64,000 nt of DNA. Origin: Mesobacterium_A hydrothermale. GTDB lineage: Bacteria > Pseudomonadota > Alphaproteobacteria > Rhodobacterales > Rhodobacteraceae. This document shows, piece by piece, positions 34,064 through 42,594 of this stretch. Location of the stretch: NCBI RefSeq assembly GCF_035818635.1, contig NZ_JAYLLH010000020.1, forward strand, positions 1-64,000. Reading direction: 5' to 3'. The notes beneath the pieces were generated by a model, which worked only from the letters and a program-made list of their open reading frames with translations, was not told the DNA's origin and did not search any database. Every line of letters starts with the position of its first letter. The stretch's first letter is position 1. The translations under genes were made by a program, and so were the position numbers.

Positions 34064-34517
34064 CCGTCTCCACCAGTTCCTCCAGCGCCTCGCGAAGGGC
34101 CCCGCGCAGCATGTCCCGAACCGCGCCGGGGCTTGCCGCGCCATGCACCTGCGGCGCCAGCCGGTCGGGCAGCGCCAGAAGCCGCGTGCGCAACAGCGCC
34201 AGTACCGCGATCCAGGCGGCCTCCACGTCGCCCGCCGCGATCACCGCGCCGCGCTTCTCCTCCGCCTCCATCTCGGCGAGATCGGCGCGCGCCCGGATGA
34301 ACCGGGCCCGCTCGGCGGCATAGTCCGGCGCGCCGGCCTGCGCCTTCGCCGCCTGGTCGCGCAGATAGCGCACATAGCCGCGCACCGAACCGATCAGGTC
34401 GTACTGCCCGCGCGTCGCCTTCGGGATCACGCCCTCGCGGCTCAACTGCTGCACCCGCCGCTCGGAGAGATCCAGAAGCTTCGCGATCACCGCAATAGGC
34501 TGGCTGGTCGATGACAC
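33942..34517 (-). CDS. Terminase small subunit (Nu1-like), 191 aa
   Basis: The N-terminus has a helix-turn-helix of the MerR/Nu1 type (IAKLLDLSERRVQQLSREGV), which binds the packaging site, followed by GSVRGYVRYLRDQAA. The middle is helical, and the C-terminal ~35 residues are very acidic (Asp/Pro/Gly), which may contact the large subunit. The GTG at 34517 with GGGAG upstream is the likely start; the frame extends to 34634 without support. It overlaps the large subunit by over 100 nt. Confidence 0.82.
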   Translation of the reverse strand: MSSTSQPIAVIAKLLDLSERRVQQLSREGVIPKATRGQYDLIGSVRGYVRYLRDQAAKAQAGAPDYAAERARFIRARADLAEMEAEEKRGAVIAAGDVEAAWIAVLALLRTRLLALPDRLAPQVHGAASPGAVRDMLRGALREALEELVETDVRLERDQDDDPDPAGDASDAPDGGSGAEGADPAAGADDQ

Positions 34518-34632
34518 GCGATGGCTCCCAGTCCGCTTATAAAGCCATGATATTGCTGCGATTATACTGGATATAGCGGCGCTTCGGAGCGAAGCTAAAT
34601 CAAACGAAACGACACGCCTGAAGGAGCCCGCC

Positions 34633-34815
34633 ATGACCCTCGCCGAACGCTACAACGCCGAAGCCCTCCGCCTGCTGCCGCACATGGCCGATGACCTTGC
34701 GGTGGACCCCGCCATCGACCGCGTCAGCGAGATCGACGAGATCGTCTTCCGCCGCGGCGAGTTTCTCGGCGGCATGGCCTGCGCCATCCTCGCCATGATC
34801 GAGCGGAAAAATTGA
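34633..34815 (+). CDS. Small phage protein, 60 aa
   Basis: The ATG follows AAGGAG by about 8 nt. The product is acidic and helical (LAERYNAEALRLLPHMADDL), with no membrane span. It is the first of three plus-strand genes divergent from the terminase, ending at a strong terminator. No family is recognised. Confidence 0.65.
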   Translation: MTLAERYNAEALRLLPHMADDLAVDPAIDRVSEIDEIVFRRGEFLGGMACAILAMIERKN

Positions 34816-34824
34816 GGAATACCA

Positions 34825-35094
34825 ATGACCCGTCTGAACCCCCGGACCACACCCCGCCATCAGCTTCGTGCCGAGAAGACCCGTCGCAATCACGAAGCCG
34901 CCCTCGCCGCCTTTACGGCCAAGAAGGCCGAGATCGATGAGATGCTTGCCCGGCTGCAGGCGCTGAGCGACGATCATTTCAACTGCCCCCCCGACGAGAT
35001 CGGCTGGGCGGTGGTCGGCAGCCTCGAGCACTACGCCGGCCTGCTCCGGCGCATCACCGACAGCGCTTTCGGCGAGGGAGAATACGACGAGTGA
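34825..35094 (+). CDS. Small helical phage protein, 89 aa
   Basis: The gene starts 9 nt after the previous stop. The protein has a basic N-terminus and a long helix (KTRRNHEAALAAFTAKKAEI, quoted in part), then an acidic C-terminus. This composition suggests a coiled coil. The likely function is unknown. Confidence 0.6.
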   Translation: MTRLNPRTTPRHQLRAEKTRRNHEAALAAFTAKKAEIDEMLARLQALSDDHFNCPPDEIGWAVVGSLEHYAGLLRRITDSAFGEGEYDE

Positions 35095-35186
35095 TCTTCG
35101 GCCTTGCCGAACTCCGGCCCGCCCGCTGGCGGGCATGGGGTTGTAGAAGGCGCCGCATGACGCGGTCCCGAACACGGAGACCCCAG

Positions 35187-35717
35187 ATGACCAAGCTATC
35201 CGACACGCAAGCGATCATCCTTAGCGCCGCCGCGCAGAAAGTGGTCGGCGCGCTCATGAAGCGCGGACTGATCACCGAAACCGTGACAGACCAACGCGCG
35301 AAGGCCGATCCCGCCTTGAACTGCATCTGGCGCAACGACGAGGACGGCCGCGCCATCCTCCTGCGCATCACGAACGCGGGCCTTGCCGCCGTCGGCATCG
35401 AGCCGGAGGACGGGAACAGCGCGCCCATGGGCGCCGACGAGGCGCAGAGCGACGAACCCGCGCAGGATGCTCCCGCCGTGTCCGACCCCGCGCCGAAGAC
35501 ACGCACGCCGCGCACCGGTACCAAGCAGGCGAAGCTGATCGAGATGCTTCGCGCAAAAGGTGGCGCCACCATCGACGAGATCGTCGCCGAAACGGGATGG
35601 CAGTCTCACACCGTCCGCGGCGCCATGTCCGGCGCGCTCAAGAAAAAGCTGGGCCTGATGATCACCTCCGAGAAGATCGAGGGGCGCGGACGGGTCTACC
35701 GCATCGCCAGAGACTGA
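35187..35717 (+). CDS. DUF3489 protein with winged-helix-like end, 176 aa
   Basis: The ATG at 35187 has GGAG upstream; the longer frame to 35091 is GC-rich noise. The N-terminal part resembles small phage regulators (QAIILSAAAQKVVGALMKRG), the middle is acidic and disordered, and the C-terminal DUF3489 domain (IEMLRAKGGATIDEIVAETG, then SHTVRGAMSGALKKKLGL) is a winged-helix fold. DNA binding is likely. A terminator follows. Confidence 0.8.
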   Translation: MTKLSDTQAIILSAAAQKVVGALMKRGLITETVTDQRAKADPALNCIWRNDEDGRAILLRITNAGLAAVGIEPEDGNSAPMGADEAQSDEPAQDAPAVSDPAPKTRTPRTGTKQAKLIEMLRAKGGATIDEIVAETGWQSHTVRGAMSGALKKKLGLMITSEKIEGRGRVYRIARD

Positions 35718-35743
35718 CACCCGGCCTCACCGCAATCTTGCTG

Positions 35744-35772
35744 CCGCCGCCCAACGTCGGGCGGCGGTTTTT
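35744..35772 (+). terminator. Intrinsic terminator
   Basis: CCGCCGCCC (35744-35752) and GGGCGGCGG (35759-35767) form a perfect 9-bp stem with a 6-nt loop, followed by five T. It ends the plus-strand transcript of 34633-35717. Confidence 0.85.
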
Positions 35773-35996
35773 CATTCTGCGCCCCGGATCTGCAGCACCT
35801 CGAACAGCCGCCGCAGGGCGAAGGAGCGGGCCAGGCTTACGATGGTGAATATCCCGCCCATCTTCAGGTTCTGCACCAGCGTCGTGTGCAGCCCGAAGGC
35901 TGGGAAGATCAGGATTTGCGTCACAACGGCGACGCCATAGCCAACCGTCACATTGGCGATGGCCTCGATCAGCGACATGAAGCGAGATTGCTTCAT
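35772..35996 (-). CDS. Small two-span membrane protein (DUF7220-like), 74 aa
   Basis: Two hydrophobic segments (about 13-31 and 44-58) flank the short loop GLHTTLVQNLKMG, and a basic end follows. This matches a small membrane protein family often found beside phage methyltransferase genes. The ATG overlaps the methyltransferase stop by 4 nt. The role is unknown. Confidence 0.6.
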   Translation of the reverse strand: MKQSRFMSLIEAIANVTVGYGVAVVTQILIFPAFGLHTTLVQNLKMGGIFTIVSLARSFALRRLFEVLQIRGAE

Positions 35997-37225
35997 GCAG
36001 CTTCCCGTCCGTCCTGAACCTCTGCGAAGCTGCGCCCGTCACCATCCAGCACCGCCTGCCGCCCGGTGAAGCGCTGCCAGCGCTCCACGATCACGTCGAC
36101 GAATTTCGGATCAAGCTCCAGCAACGCCGCCTTGCGACCGGTGGTCTCGGCCGCGATCAGCGTGGTGCCGCTGCCGCCGAAAGGATCGAACACCAGATCA
36201 CCCACGCGGCTCGAGTTCCTGAGAGCCCGCTCGACCAGCGCAACCGGCTTCATCGTCGGGTGCAGGTCATTCTTCGCCGGCCGGTCGATCAGCCACACAT
36301 CGCCCTGGTCGCGCGCCCCGCACCAGCGGCGCTTGGCGCCCTCGGGCCAGCCATAGAGGATCGGCTCGTATTGCCGTTGGTAGTCCGAGCGCCCAAGCGT
36401 GAACCGATCCTTGGCCCAGATCACGAAGGTGGACCAGTGGCCGCCGGCCTCGGTGAAGGCCTTCTGCAAGGTGTGCAGCTCGCTCGAGGACATGCAGATA
36501 TAGACCGCGCCCGCAGTGCGCGCGTTGATCAGCACGCAGGCAACATACAGGAACTGGCCGAAGGCATCGCCCAGGGCATCGTTCCTGATCCGGCGATCCT
36601 TGCCGGCTTTCTCGGCGCCAACCCCGCCGGCATAGTCGACGTTGTAGGGCGGATCGCAGAAGCAGATGTTGGCCTTGTCGTTCCCCAGCAGTCGTTCCAC
36701 GTCGGTTGCCACCGTAGCGTCACCGCAGAGCAGGCGATGCGGGCCGAGTTGCCATAGATCGCCGGGGCGGCTGACCGGGTCATCCGGTGCGTCTGGAACC
36801 TCATCGGCATCCTCGGCCGCCGCCTCTTCGACGCCGGAAAGAAGCGCGTTCAACTCGTCCTCGGTGAAGCCGGTGAGGCCGAGGTCGAACTCGGCCTCAA
36901 GGAGGTCGCCCAGTTCCAGCCCCAGCAGGTCCTCGTCCCACTCGGCGTTCTGGGCCGAGCGGTTGTCCATGATCCGGAAGGCGCGCGCCTGGGCCTCGGT
37001 CAGGCCCTTGGCGACATGCACCGGCGCGGCCGCGAGCCCCAGCTGGCGTGCGGCTTCCAGCCGGGTATGCCCGGCCAGCACCACCATGTCCTCGTCAACC
37101 ACGATCGGCTGGCGCCAGCCAAACTCGGCAATCGACGCGGCAACTGCGGCCACCGCCTTGTCGTTGCGGCGCGGGTTGCGAGCATAGGGAATGATCTGCC
37201 CGAGAGGCAGCTCGATCACGTCCAT
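35993..37225 (-). CDS. ParB-like domain fused to beta-class DNA methyltransferase, 410 aa
   Basis: Residues 1-90 are a ParB/Srx-like domain (IPYARNPRRNDKAVAAVAAS, VLAGHTRLEAARQLG). The rest is an N6-adenine or N4-cytosine methyltransferase of the beta class: DPPYNVDY comes first, and the AdoMet-binding DPFGGSGTT lies near the C-terminus. No cognate endonuclease is adjacent, so it is an orphan phage methylase that may protect phage DNA or regulate replication. Such ParB-methylase fusions are common in alphaproteobacterial prophages. Confidence 0.88.
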   Translation of the reverse strand: MDVIELPLGQIIPYARNPRRNDKAVAAVAASIAEFGWRQPIVVDEDMVVLAGHTRLEAARQLGLAAAPVHVAKGLTEAQARAFRIMDNRSAQNAEWDEDLLGLELGDLLEAEFDLGLTGFTEDELNALLSGVEEAAAEDADEVPDAPDDPVSRPGDLWQLGPHRLLCGDATVATDVERLLGNDKANICFCDPPYNVDYAGGVGAEKAGKDRRIRNDALGDAFGQFLYVACVLINARTAGAVYICMSSSELHTLQKAFTEAGGHWSTFVIWAKDRFTLGRSDYQRQYEPILYGWPEGAKRRWCGARDQGDVWLIDRPAKNDLHPTMKPVALVERALRNSSRVGDLVFDPFGGSGTTLIAAETTGRKAALLELDPKFVDVIVERWQRFTGRQAVLDGDGRSFAEVQDGREAA

Positions 37226-37629
37226 GGGTGGTTCCTGGTGTTGGGGTTCGAAAGCGAAGCCGGGCGCGGGCCAAAGCGAAATGGGGTCCGACCCCCGTTT
37301 CGTTTCAGGCGGGGTGTTCGGGGCCGTCAGCCCCTTGTTTCATTGGGTTTTGTGGCAAAGCGAAACGAAACGGGTATTTTCGGCGGCGTCACTGGGAAAG
37401 CCTCGCGCCAAGCCCCCCCGAATACGTTGGTGAACAGGAAGGACCCGTAAAATCAAAGACTTGCAAGTCGGCGGAGAAGGTTGTTCCGGTCAGCCGGTCC
37501 GCGCTTGCCCATTTCAACCACCTCGCTCATCCGTTCCGTCCCTCGCTCGCGCCTCTTGCGATCTTGGTCCGTTTGTAGCCCCCGGAGCGGCCCTGGTGAA
37601 TCCCCCGCGATGTCTCACCGAAAATTTTC
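37226..37629. other. Gap of about 400 bp without a recognised gene
   Basis: No gene is supported here. The segment has a 13-bp perfect inverted repeat (37294-37306 and 37362-37374) and repeated CAAAGCGAAA elements upstream of the methyltransferase gene. A 25-codon minus-strand ORF (starting MSEVVEMGKRG) lies near 37.5 kb and is not convincing. Confidence 0.45.
37294..37374. repeat. 13-bp perfect inverted repeat with 55-bp spacer
   Basis: CCCGTTTCGTTTC at 37294-37306 and its exact inverse complement at 37362-37374 flank 55 bp. A shorter related element (CAAAGCGAAA) is at about 37272 and 37355. It lies upstream of the methyltransferase gene and could be an operator or structured leader. Confidence 0.6.
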
Positions 37630-38076
37630 TCACAGGACGATTTTCCTTGACAGCCTGTCGGCGTTTTCGATCACGAAGCGCTTCGAGCGTTTGGAGGACG
37701 GCACCCGCCCGTTGAGCCGCCACACGATCACCGCAAGGCCGTATTCCCAGTGGCGGCTGGCGGCCGGGCGGCTTAACCCGATCTCCCAGCCGATCTTCTT
37801 CCATGGCGTCCGATTGGCGCGCAGCCAGACGATCCGGGCGTCGTCCTTCTCGAGCCAGCGCAGCCAGAGCATCGCCTCCTCGGCCTCCGTGATCATGCGC
37901 GGGCTCGGCAGCGGTCGCCGCATTCGAGGCTCCTGGCCGACCTGATCGGCGAAGCTGTGGAAATACTCGGGCCAGGAGTTGAAATACCCCTGCGGCCTCA
38001 CGGCCGGCATCTGCGCGAACACGTCGGCCGCCAATTCCAGCCGGTCCTGCACCCGGGCCATCGTCCAGTCAGCCAT
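37630..38076 (-). CDS. DUF6362-like phage protein, 148 aa
   Basis: The N-terminus (WTMARVQDRLELAADVFAQM) and the middle (MITEAEEAMLWLRWLEKDDA), followed by a helix-turn-helix-like segment (KKIGWEIGLSRPAASRHWEY), match the DUF6362 family of phage and prophage proteins, probably DNA-binding. The gene overlaps the upstream small gene by 8 nt and is part of the early minus-strand operon. Confidence 0.7.
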   Translation of the reverse strand: MADWTMARVQDRLELAADVFAQMPAVRPQGYFNSWPEYFHSFADQVGQEPRMRRPLPSPRMITEAEEAMLWLRWLEKDDARIVWLRANRTPWKKIGWEIGLSRPAASRHWEYGLAVIVWRLNGRVPSSKRSKRFVIENADRLSRKIVL

Positions 38077-38266
38077 GTCGTTCCTCCCGCTTGCCGTAAA
38101 GACGCTCGCCGAGTTGCCGCACCAGTTCCCGCTCGGGCCAGGTCAACCGGTCGTCTTCCACTGAGACCGCCAGCAGGCCTTGCTCCCGCCAGCCGTCACG
38201 CTTGACCTCATCGGGGTCGCGTCGCCGCCCGCCATAGCCCGGCGGTGTGAAGCGCATCGTCTTCAT
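38069..38266 (-). CDS. Small phage protein, 65 aa
   Basis: The ATG at 38266 overlaps the RuvC-like gene stop (ATGA). The product is small and very charged (RRRDPDEVKRDGWREQG, quoted in part), with Trp-rich motifs. It is always close to RuvC-like and DUF6362 genes in related prophages, as far as I recall, but has no assigned role. Confidence 0.6.
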   Translation of the reverse strand: MKTMRFTPPGYGGRRRDPDEVKRDGWREQGLLAVSVEDDRLTWPERELVRQLGERLYGKREERHG

Positions 38267-38754
38267 GCCAGCCCTCCCTTGGTTTCGATCGCCCAAAGCA
38301 GGATCGCGATGGCATCGGCCTCGTTGTCGTCGGCCGGGCTGAAGCCCCGGGCACGGGCGGCGTCGATCATCGCCTGCTTGGGCGCGTTCCCCTTGCCGGT
38401 GGCGTGGCGTTTGATGGTGCCGACCGGGACACCCTCGTAGGGCACGCCGCGCAGCTCGGCCCACGCAGTCAGGGTGGCCATGAGCCCGCCGTAGACATGG
38501 GCCGCGTCGGTCCCGGCGTGGCGGCGAACCTCCTCGAACCAGATCGCTTCCACTGGGCCGGAGAGCCGGTCGATCTCCGTCAGCCAGTTGGTGAAGCGCA
38601 GATACCGCATGCCGCCGCCGTCATAGCGGCCGGGACGGAGGCTGACCGTGCCGCTGGTGATCAGCCCGTCTTGGCCGCGCAATGCCCAGCCGGTCGTGGT
38701 GCCCAGATCGAGGGCGAGGATGGTGGAGGATGGAAAGGTTGGTGTCGCGGCCAT
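38263..38754 (-). CDS. RuvC-like nuclease, 163 aa
   Basis: This RNase H-fold nuclease of the RuvC/phage Holliday-junction resolvase kind has acidic residues in LALDLGTTTGWAL (first strand Asp), IWFEEV (Glu) and DDNEADAIAI (C-terminal Asp pair). It would cut branched DNA before packaging. The ATG at 38754 with AGGAG upstream is preferred; the frame extends to 39117 through the CAGATT repeat cluster, which is more likely non-coding. Confidence 0.82.
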   Translation of the reverse strand: MAATPTFPSSTILALDLGTTTGWALRGQDGLITSGTVSLRPGRYDGGGMRYLRFTNWLTEIDRLSGPVEAIWFEEVRRHAGTDAAHVYGGLMATLTAWAELRGVPYEGVPVGTIKRHATGKGNAPKQAMIDAARARGFSPADDNEADAIAILLWAIETKGGLA

Positions 38755-38889
38755 TTGGGGGCTCCTTTTTTCCGGCTGCTCGATGAAGGGATGGACAGGA
38801 TCGCGGTGGACGAAATCGCCCAGGGGTGGGTGGTGGACCTCCCCACCTGACGGGGGGAGTCCACCCACCCCTTTAGGGGTGCCTTTTCC

Positions 38890-39090
38890 GAAATCTGGAA
38901 TCTGGCAGAACCGCATGATTTCATTGAGGAAATCCAGATTGCGGGTCAGATTGCGGATCAACCCGTCCGAAATCTGACGCAGGCCCGTCAACCCATTGAA
39001 AAACCGGCAGAAAACCCAGATTCCAGATTGCGCGCAGATTTCAGATTTCGCGAAATCTGGCCAGATTTCGGATTTCCGCGTCCAGATTTC
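38890..39090. repeat. Cluster of twelve CAGATT/AATCTG hexamers, candidate replication origin
   Basis: Eight CAGATT (starting at 38935, 38947, 39017, 39024, 39035, 39042, 39062 and 39083) and four AATCTG (38892, 38899, 38971 and 39054) occur in 200 bp, many as longer CCAGATTTCGG-type units. The segment is richer in A and T than its surroundings and lies between the primase/helicase gene and the RuvC-like gene. Iteron-like clusters of this kind serve as origins or operators. Confidence 0.6.
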
Positions 39091-39113
39091 GGATGCATTC
39101 GGGGCGGCTATAC

Positions 39114-41432
39114 TCATGCCTCACCCCCCTCCGGATAGACCCAGACAGCGGGGTTTTCGACCGGCAGAACGGCCCCGGTCTGGGGGCATTTGTAGTGGCT
39201 CGGGAACACCCGGACATGCACCGGGGTGACCTCGCCGGTCTCCGGATCCGTGGCCTCCTCGCCGGTCGCCAGTTCCATGTGTTCGACGCAGAGATAGCCG
39301 TACTTGCTGCGGTCCGAGGCGAGGCCGAGATCGCTTGCGGCATCGCCCTTGACGAACTTGACGATCCCCTTGGTGGTCAGGACGTTCAGCCTCTCGCGAA
39401 TGCTGGTCTGCCCGCTGAGGCCGCTCTTGTTCTCGAAGGCCTCGGCGAAGAGGGTCATGGTGTACATGCGCCCCGAGCGCGCCTCGCGGTGAAGAATGTC
39501 GACGATGACCTCGCCTTTTCGGTCGCGCTCCGCATCAAACTTCGCGCCCTGTTCGGCGCGCACGAGCCGCTCGTTCATCGGGTTCACCTCGACCCACGCC
39601 CCCTTGACCTTGTCGACGAGCTTTGCCCGCAGCGCGGGGCCGTTCCGAAGCTCGATTTCCAGCTTGCGTTCCGAGGCCTCCTCGTCGGGACGGTGCAGGA
39701 TCAGGCCCGAGGTATAGAACCCGCGCAGCGCGCTGGCGCCGGAAAGCGCCAAGAAGGGATCGTCCTTTATCTGCTGCTTGCTGAGCTTCTTGGTGTGGTG
39801 GACCAGGATGACACCGCAATCAGGGTCGATATGGTCGCGCAGTACCTCCACCCGTTCCTTCAAGAAGAACATCATGGCGGTGTTGTCATTCTCGCCGCCG
39901 CCATCTGGTCCGCCGTCGAACAGGTTGCGGATCGGGTCGACGCAGAGGATGTCCACGGGCGCATCCGGGAAGGCCGTTTGAACGGCACGCGCCACGCGCA
40001 AGCTGCCCTCGTTGTCGAGCAGCATCTTCAGCTTGGGCGTGGCAACGAAAGTGTCCCGTGCAGCGTCCAGCACCTCTGGCGGAAGCGCAATCTGCCTCAG
40101 CCGTTCCCGGAGATAGTGATACTGGATCTCGGCCTGCAGGTAGAAGATCCGCAGCGGCCGCGGAGGGGTGAAGCCAAGGAACGGCACGCCAGCGGCCATG
40201 TGCACGAGCCAGGAGATCAGCAGATCGCTCTTGCCGACCTTGGGGGCACCGCCCAACACCAGCAGCCCGCCCGGCGTCAGCACGCGCGGTGCGATGATGT
40301 CCTCCGGCATCGGGCTCTGGTCGTCCAGCAATGTGCCCAGCGTGAACGCGGGCATCTCAATCGGCCCTGACACGCCGGTTTCCAATCGCAACAAGGGCGG
40401 TCCGTTCTTCTCGACATGCCGGGCCCAAAGCCGGTCAGATTCTGTTTTCAGCCGTTCCTCGGACCAGCTCGGGCGCAGCATCGCGGCGTTGTAGCCGCAG
40501 ATGCCTTGCCAACCCTCGTTCGCACTCATGCGCCCTTCATGCACCATGCGGATGAAATGGCCGATCGCAGCCGAGGCTCCCTCAAAGCGGGACCATGCAT
40601 CGGTGCCGCCTTCGCGCACCGGGTTGGTCAAAACCGATCCGAGGTCGGGTTTTGCAATTGTTTCTGGTGTGGTTTCCACGCCGACACCAGGAATGGCCGG
40701 CATGTCCGAGACCAGTTCGGCAAAATCATCAAGATCGACCTCGACAGTGTTTTGCTCCCGGATTTGAACCAGGCGCTGGAGACCGCCCTTGTGATAAACG
40801 CTGCCTGCCACCCGTATGGGTTGGTGTGCAGAGCGAAAATGCGTGTCGCCGCCAACCTTGAGGGCAATCTCACCGCGCAGGATACAGAGCCGGGCCAGAT
40901 CATCACCCTCGGCCGGTTCGGTCAGTTTCCACCAGATATGGAGTTTGGTTGCGCCAACCCTCGTGCGCCCGCCGCTTTCAACGATCATGGTGGGCTGTCC
41001 GAGATGCGTGATCAGATGGTCCAGCTTGGCCGGAATGTCGCCCGCGTCCAGATCGACGATGATCGCCTGCATTTGCAGCACATCGGCCGATTTGGCCTGA
41101 CCTGGTTCGGCAACGGTGCCGGGGATCACATAGACCGCCGCGCCCTCACGCGTGGCCCAATTGGCGAAGGTTGCGAGTTTTTCCGGTGCGGTATTGTCCG
41201 CATCAATCCAGATATTGTGCGGCTTTCCGTCCTTGCCCTGGCCCTTGTCGACAAAGCCGCGCACAGGGATCAGGCCTTCGCAGTAGCCGAACACCACATC
41301 GAGGAACGTTTTGATTTGTGCGGCGTCCGGCTCCACCCCGAACGGATCGTCGAGCGAGGCATCTTGCCGTGCGAGGGCCGCGTCGTTGAAATCCGTCCAC
41401 GGGTTGAAATGAATGATGCTGTCGTCGCTCAT
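39114..41432 (-). CDS. Phage replication protein, primase-like N-terminus plus RepA-type ATPase, 772 aa
   Basis: The N-terminal ~270 residues look like a phage primase/replicative domain (AIIVDLDAGDIPAKLDHLIT, TKLHIWWKLTEP, HFRSAHQPIRVAGSVYHKGG, in parts). The central domain is a RecA-like hexameric ATPase of the RepA/AAA_25 type, with Walker A GGAPKVGKSD and Walker B VDILCVDPIRN. The C-terminal part is winged-helix-like. It would load or act as the replicative helicase. The ATG at 41432 overlaps the nuclease stop by 4 nt; the extension to 41477 has no ribosome site. The repeat cluster lies just downstream. Confidence 0.85.
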   Translation of the reverse strand: MSDDSIIHFNPWTDFNDAALARQDASLDDPFGVEPDAAQIKTFLDVVFGYCEGLIPVRGFVDKGQGKDGKPHNIWIDADNTAPEKLATFANWATREGAAVYVIPGTVAEPGQAKSADVLQMQAIIVDLDAGDIPAKLDHLITHLGQPTMIVESGGRTRVGATKLHIWWKLTEPAEGDDLARLCILRGEIALKVGGDTHFRSAHQPIRVAGSVYHKGGLQRLVQIREQNTVEVDLDDFAELVSDMPAIPGVGVETTPETIAKPDLGSVLTNPVREGGTDAWSRFEGASAAIGHFIRMVHEGRMSANEGWQGICGYNAAMLRPSWSEERLKTESDRLWARHVEKNGPPLLRLETGVSGPIEMPAFTLGTLLDDQSPMPEDIIAPRVLTPGGLLVLGGAPKVGKSDLLISWLVHMAAGVPFLGFTPPRPLRIFYLQAEIQYHYLRERLRQIALPPEVLDAARDTFVATPKLKMLLDNEGSLRVARAVQTAFPDAPVDILCVDPIRNLFDGGPDGGGENDNTAMMFFLKERVEVLRDHIDPDCGVILVHHTKKLSKQQIKDDPFLALSGASALRGFYTSGLILHRPDEEASERKLEIELRNGPALRAKLVDKVKGAWVEVNPMNERLVRAEQGAKFDAERDRKGEVIVDILHREARSGRMYTMTLFAEAFENKSGLSGQTSIRERLNVLTTKGIVKFVKGDAASDLGLASDRSKYGYLCVEHMELATGEEATDPETGEVTPVHVRVFPSHYKCPQTGAVLPVENPAVWVYPEGGEA

Positions 41433-42187
41433 GCAAGCTGCTCCCAGCAACGGTCCGCATAAGAGCAGAACCGGCATTCGAAGAAATCTCGGGCCTGCGC
41501 GATACGCGGCAGCAGTTCACCTGCGTCAGTGGCTTGCAGGATCCGCACCGCTCGGTCGGACATGCGCTGCGCGAGATCGGCATCGAACGGCACGAGCTCA
41601 TGATGCAGCTGGGCGGTGTCCTTGTTGATCGCGGTGAAGAGCGCCGGTGTTGCAGAAATCCCCGGCGCCGAAGGTTCCATGTAGGCCTGATAGATCGCGA
41701 TCTGGGCGGCGTAGACGGGCTTGGAGACCGTCACGCCGTCCTTGACGCAGACCCGCCAGTTCTTCGCGTTCATCGTTTTGCATTCCCAGAGCGCGGGAAC
41801 ACGTATGCCAAGCGCCGCCGGAACATCGGCGATGATCCCGTCGACATGACCCCGGATGCGACCGCCCGCGACCGAGAAGCCAAACTGGCCGCCATCGCGT
41901 TCTTGGGTGACCAGGTCGATCCCGGCGGCGCGTAGCCAGCGGATTGCCAGATCCTCGAGCTGGTGACCAATTGCGAAGATCCGAAGCGTCTGGCCGTTGA
42001 AATCGGCCCCCTCATCTTTCGGCGCACCGGCGAACTCGAACTGCAGCGCACGTTCGCACGCATGCCCCAGACGGGACGCGCCGAGATAGGTCCGGGGCGG
42101 CGTGGCCTCGCGCTCGGCAATGAGAGCGGCGTCGATCAGTTCGTTGATCCGCTCGGCCATGGAGGGGCGATGATTGAAATCCAGCAT
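41429..42187 (-). CDS. RecB/Cas4-like PD-(D/E)XK nuclease, 252 aa
   Basis: The nuclease motifs are visible in GHVDGIIAD and ALWECKTMNAKNW (the E-x-K). Four cysteines placed as in Cas4/AddB-type iron-sulphur nucleases are found: one near the start (GHACERALQ) and three near the end (ECRFCSYADRCW). Such enzymes act as phage recombination exonucleases. It lies among replication genes with a helicase and an ssDNA-annealing-type ATPase. Confidence 0.85.
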   Translation of the reverse strand: MLDFNHRPSMAERINELIDAALIAEREATPPRTYLGASRLGHACERALQFEFAGAPKDEGADFNGQTLRIFAIGHQLEDLAIRWLRAAGIDLVTQERDGGQFGFSVAGGRIRGHVDGIIADVPAALGIRVPALWECKTMNAKNWRVCVKDGVTVSKPVYAAQIAIYQAYMEPSAPGISATPALFTAINKDTAQLHHELVPFDADLAQRMSDRAVRILQATDAGELLPRIAQARDFFECRFCSYADRCWEQLA

Positions 42188-42591
42188 CAGAACGGCACCT
42201 CCGGTGTCTGGGCTTTCGCGATATCAGCCATGGCCTCACGGAAACCCTCGACTGCCTCCTCGATCAGAGCGCGAACCTGCGCCTCGGTCAGATCGGCGAA
42301 TGCGGTCTGCCATCCGATCTCGTCCATCAGCAGCGCGACGCGTTTCAAGGTGGCGGTGACAGCGGCGCGTTCTTCTTCGGTGAGATCAACCATGGCAAAA
42401 CGCCCCCGCGCCAATCGCGTCCAGAAGCCCTGGCAGGGCATCGAGCAAAACCAGACCGATTGCCGGGGCTGTTTCGACCGGACCGGATCGCGCCAGCCAA
42501 AGCCATGTGTGGGTTGCTGGCAGACAGCACAGAGCGTTCCACGCGGATGCCACAGGCGTTGTCGGTCCGTTGTTGTCGGGAATTTCACCAT
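42187..42591 (-). CDS. Zinc-finger phage protein (DUF6511-like), 134 aa
   Basis: Two pairs of cysteines (LCAVCQQ and FCSMPCQGFW) form a treble-clef-like zinc finger in the first 60 residues, followed by helices (LTEEERAAVTATLKRVALLM). It is encoded between the helicase and the RecB-like nuclease, with 1-nt and 3-nt spacing, so a role in replication or recombination is likely but not known. Confidence 0.65.
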   Translation of the reverse strand: MVKFPTTTDRQRLWHPRGTLCAVCQQPTHGFGWRDPVRSKQPRQSVWFCSMPCQGFWTRLARGRFAMVDLTEEERAAVTATLKRVALLMDEIGWQTAFADLTEAQVRALIEEAVEGFREAMADIAKAQTPEVPF

Positions 42592-42594
42592 CGG

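Noticed and set aside
12069..34517. Whole late region as a genuine gene transfer agent
   Set aside because: Tail genes are GTA-like, but the head and packaging genes are lambda-like, and replication, lysis and recombinase genes are present, as in a prophage.
38263..39117. RuvC-like gene starting at 39117 (284 residues)
   Set aside because: The extra N-terminus is encoded by the CAGATT repeat cluster and does not resemble RuvC-like proteins; the ATG at 38754 has AGGAG upstream.
39093..40370. Plus-strand ORF in the replication gene region
   Set aside because: Antisense to the ATPase gene with clear Walker motifs; shadow frame.
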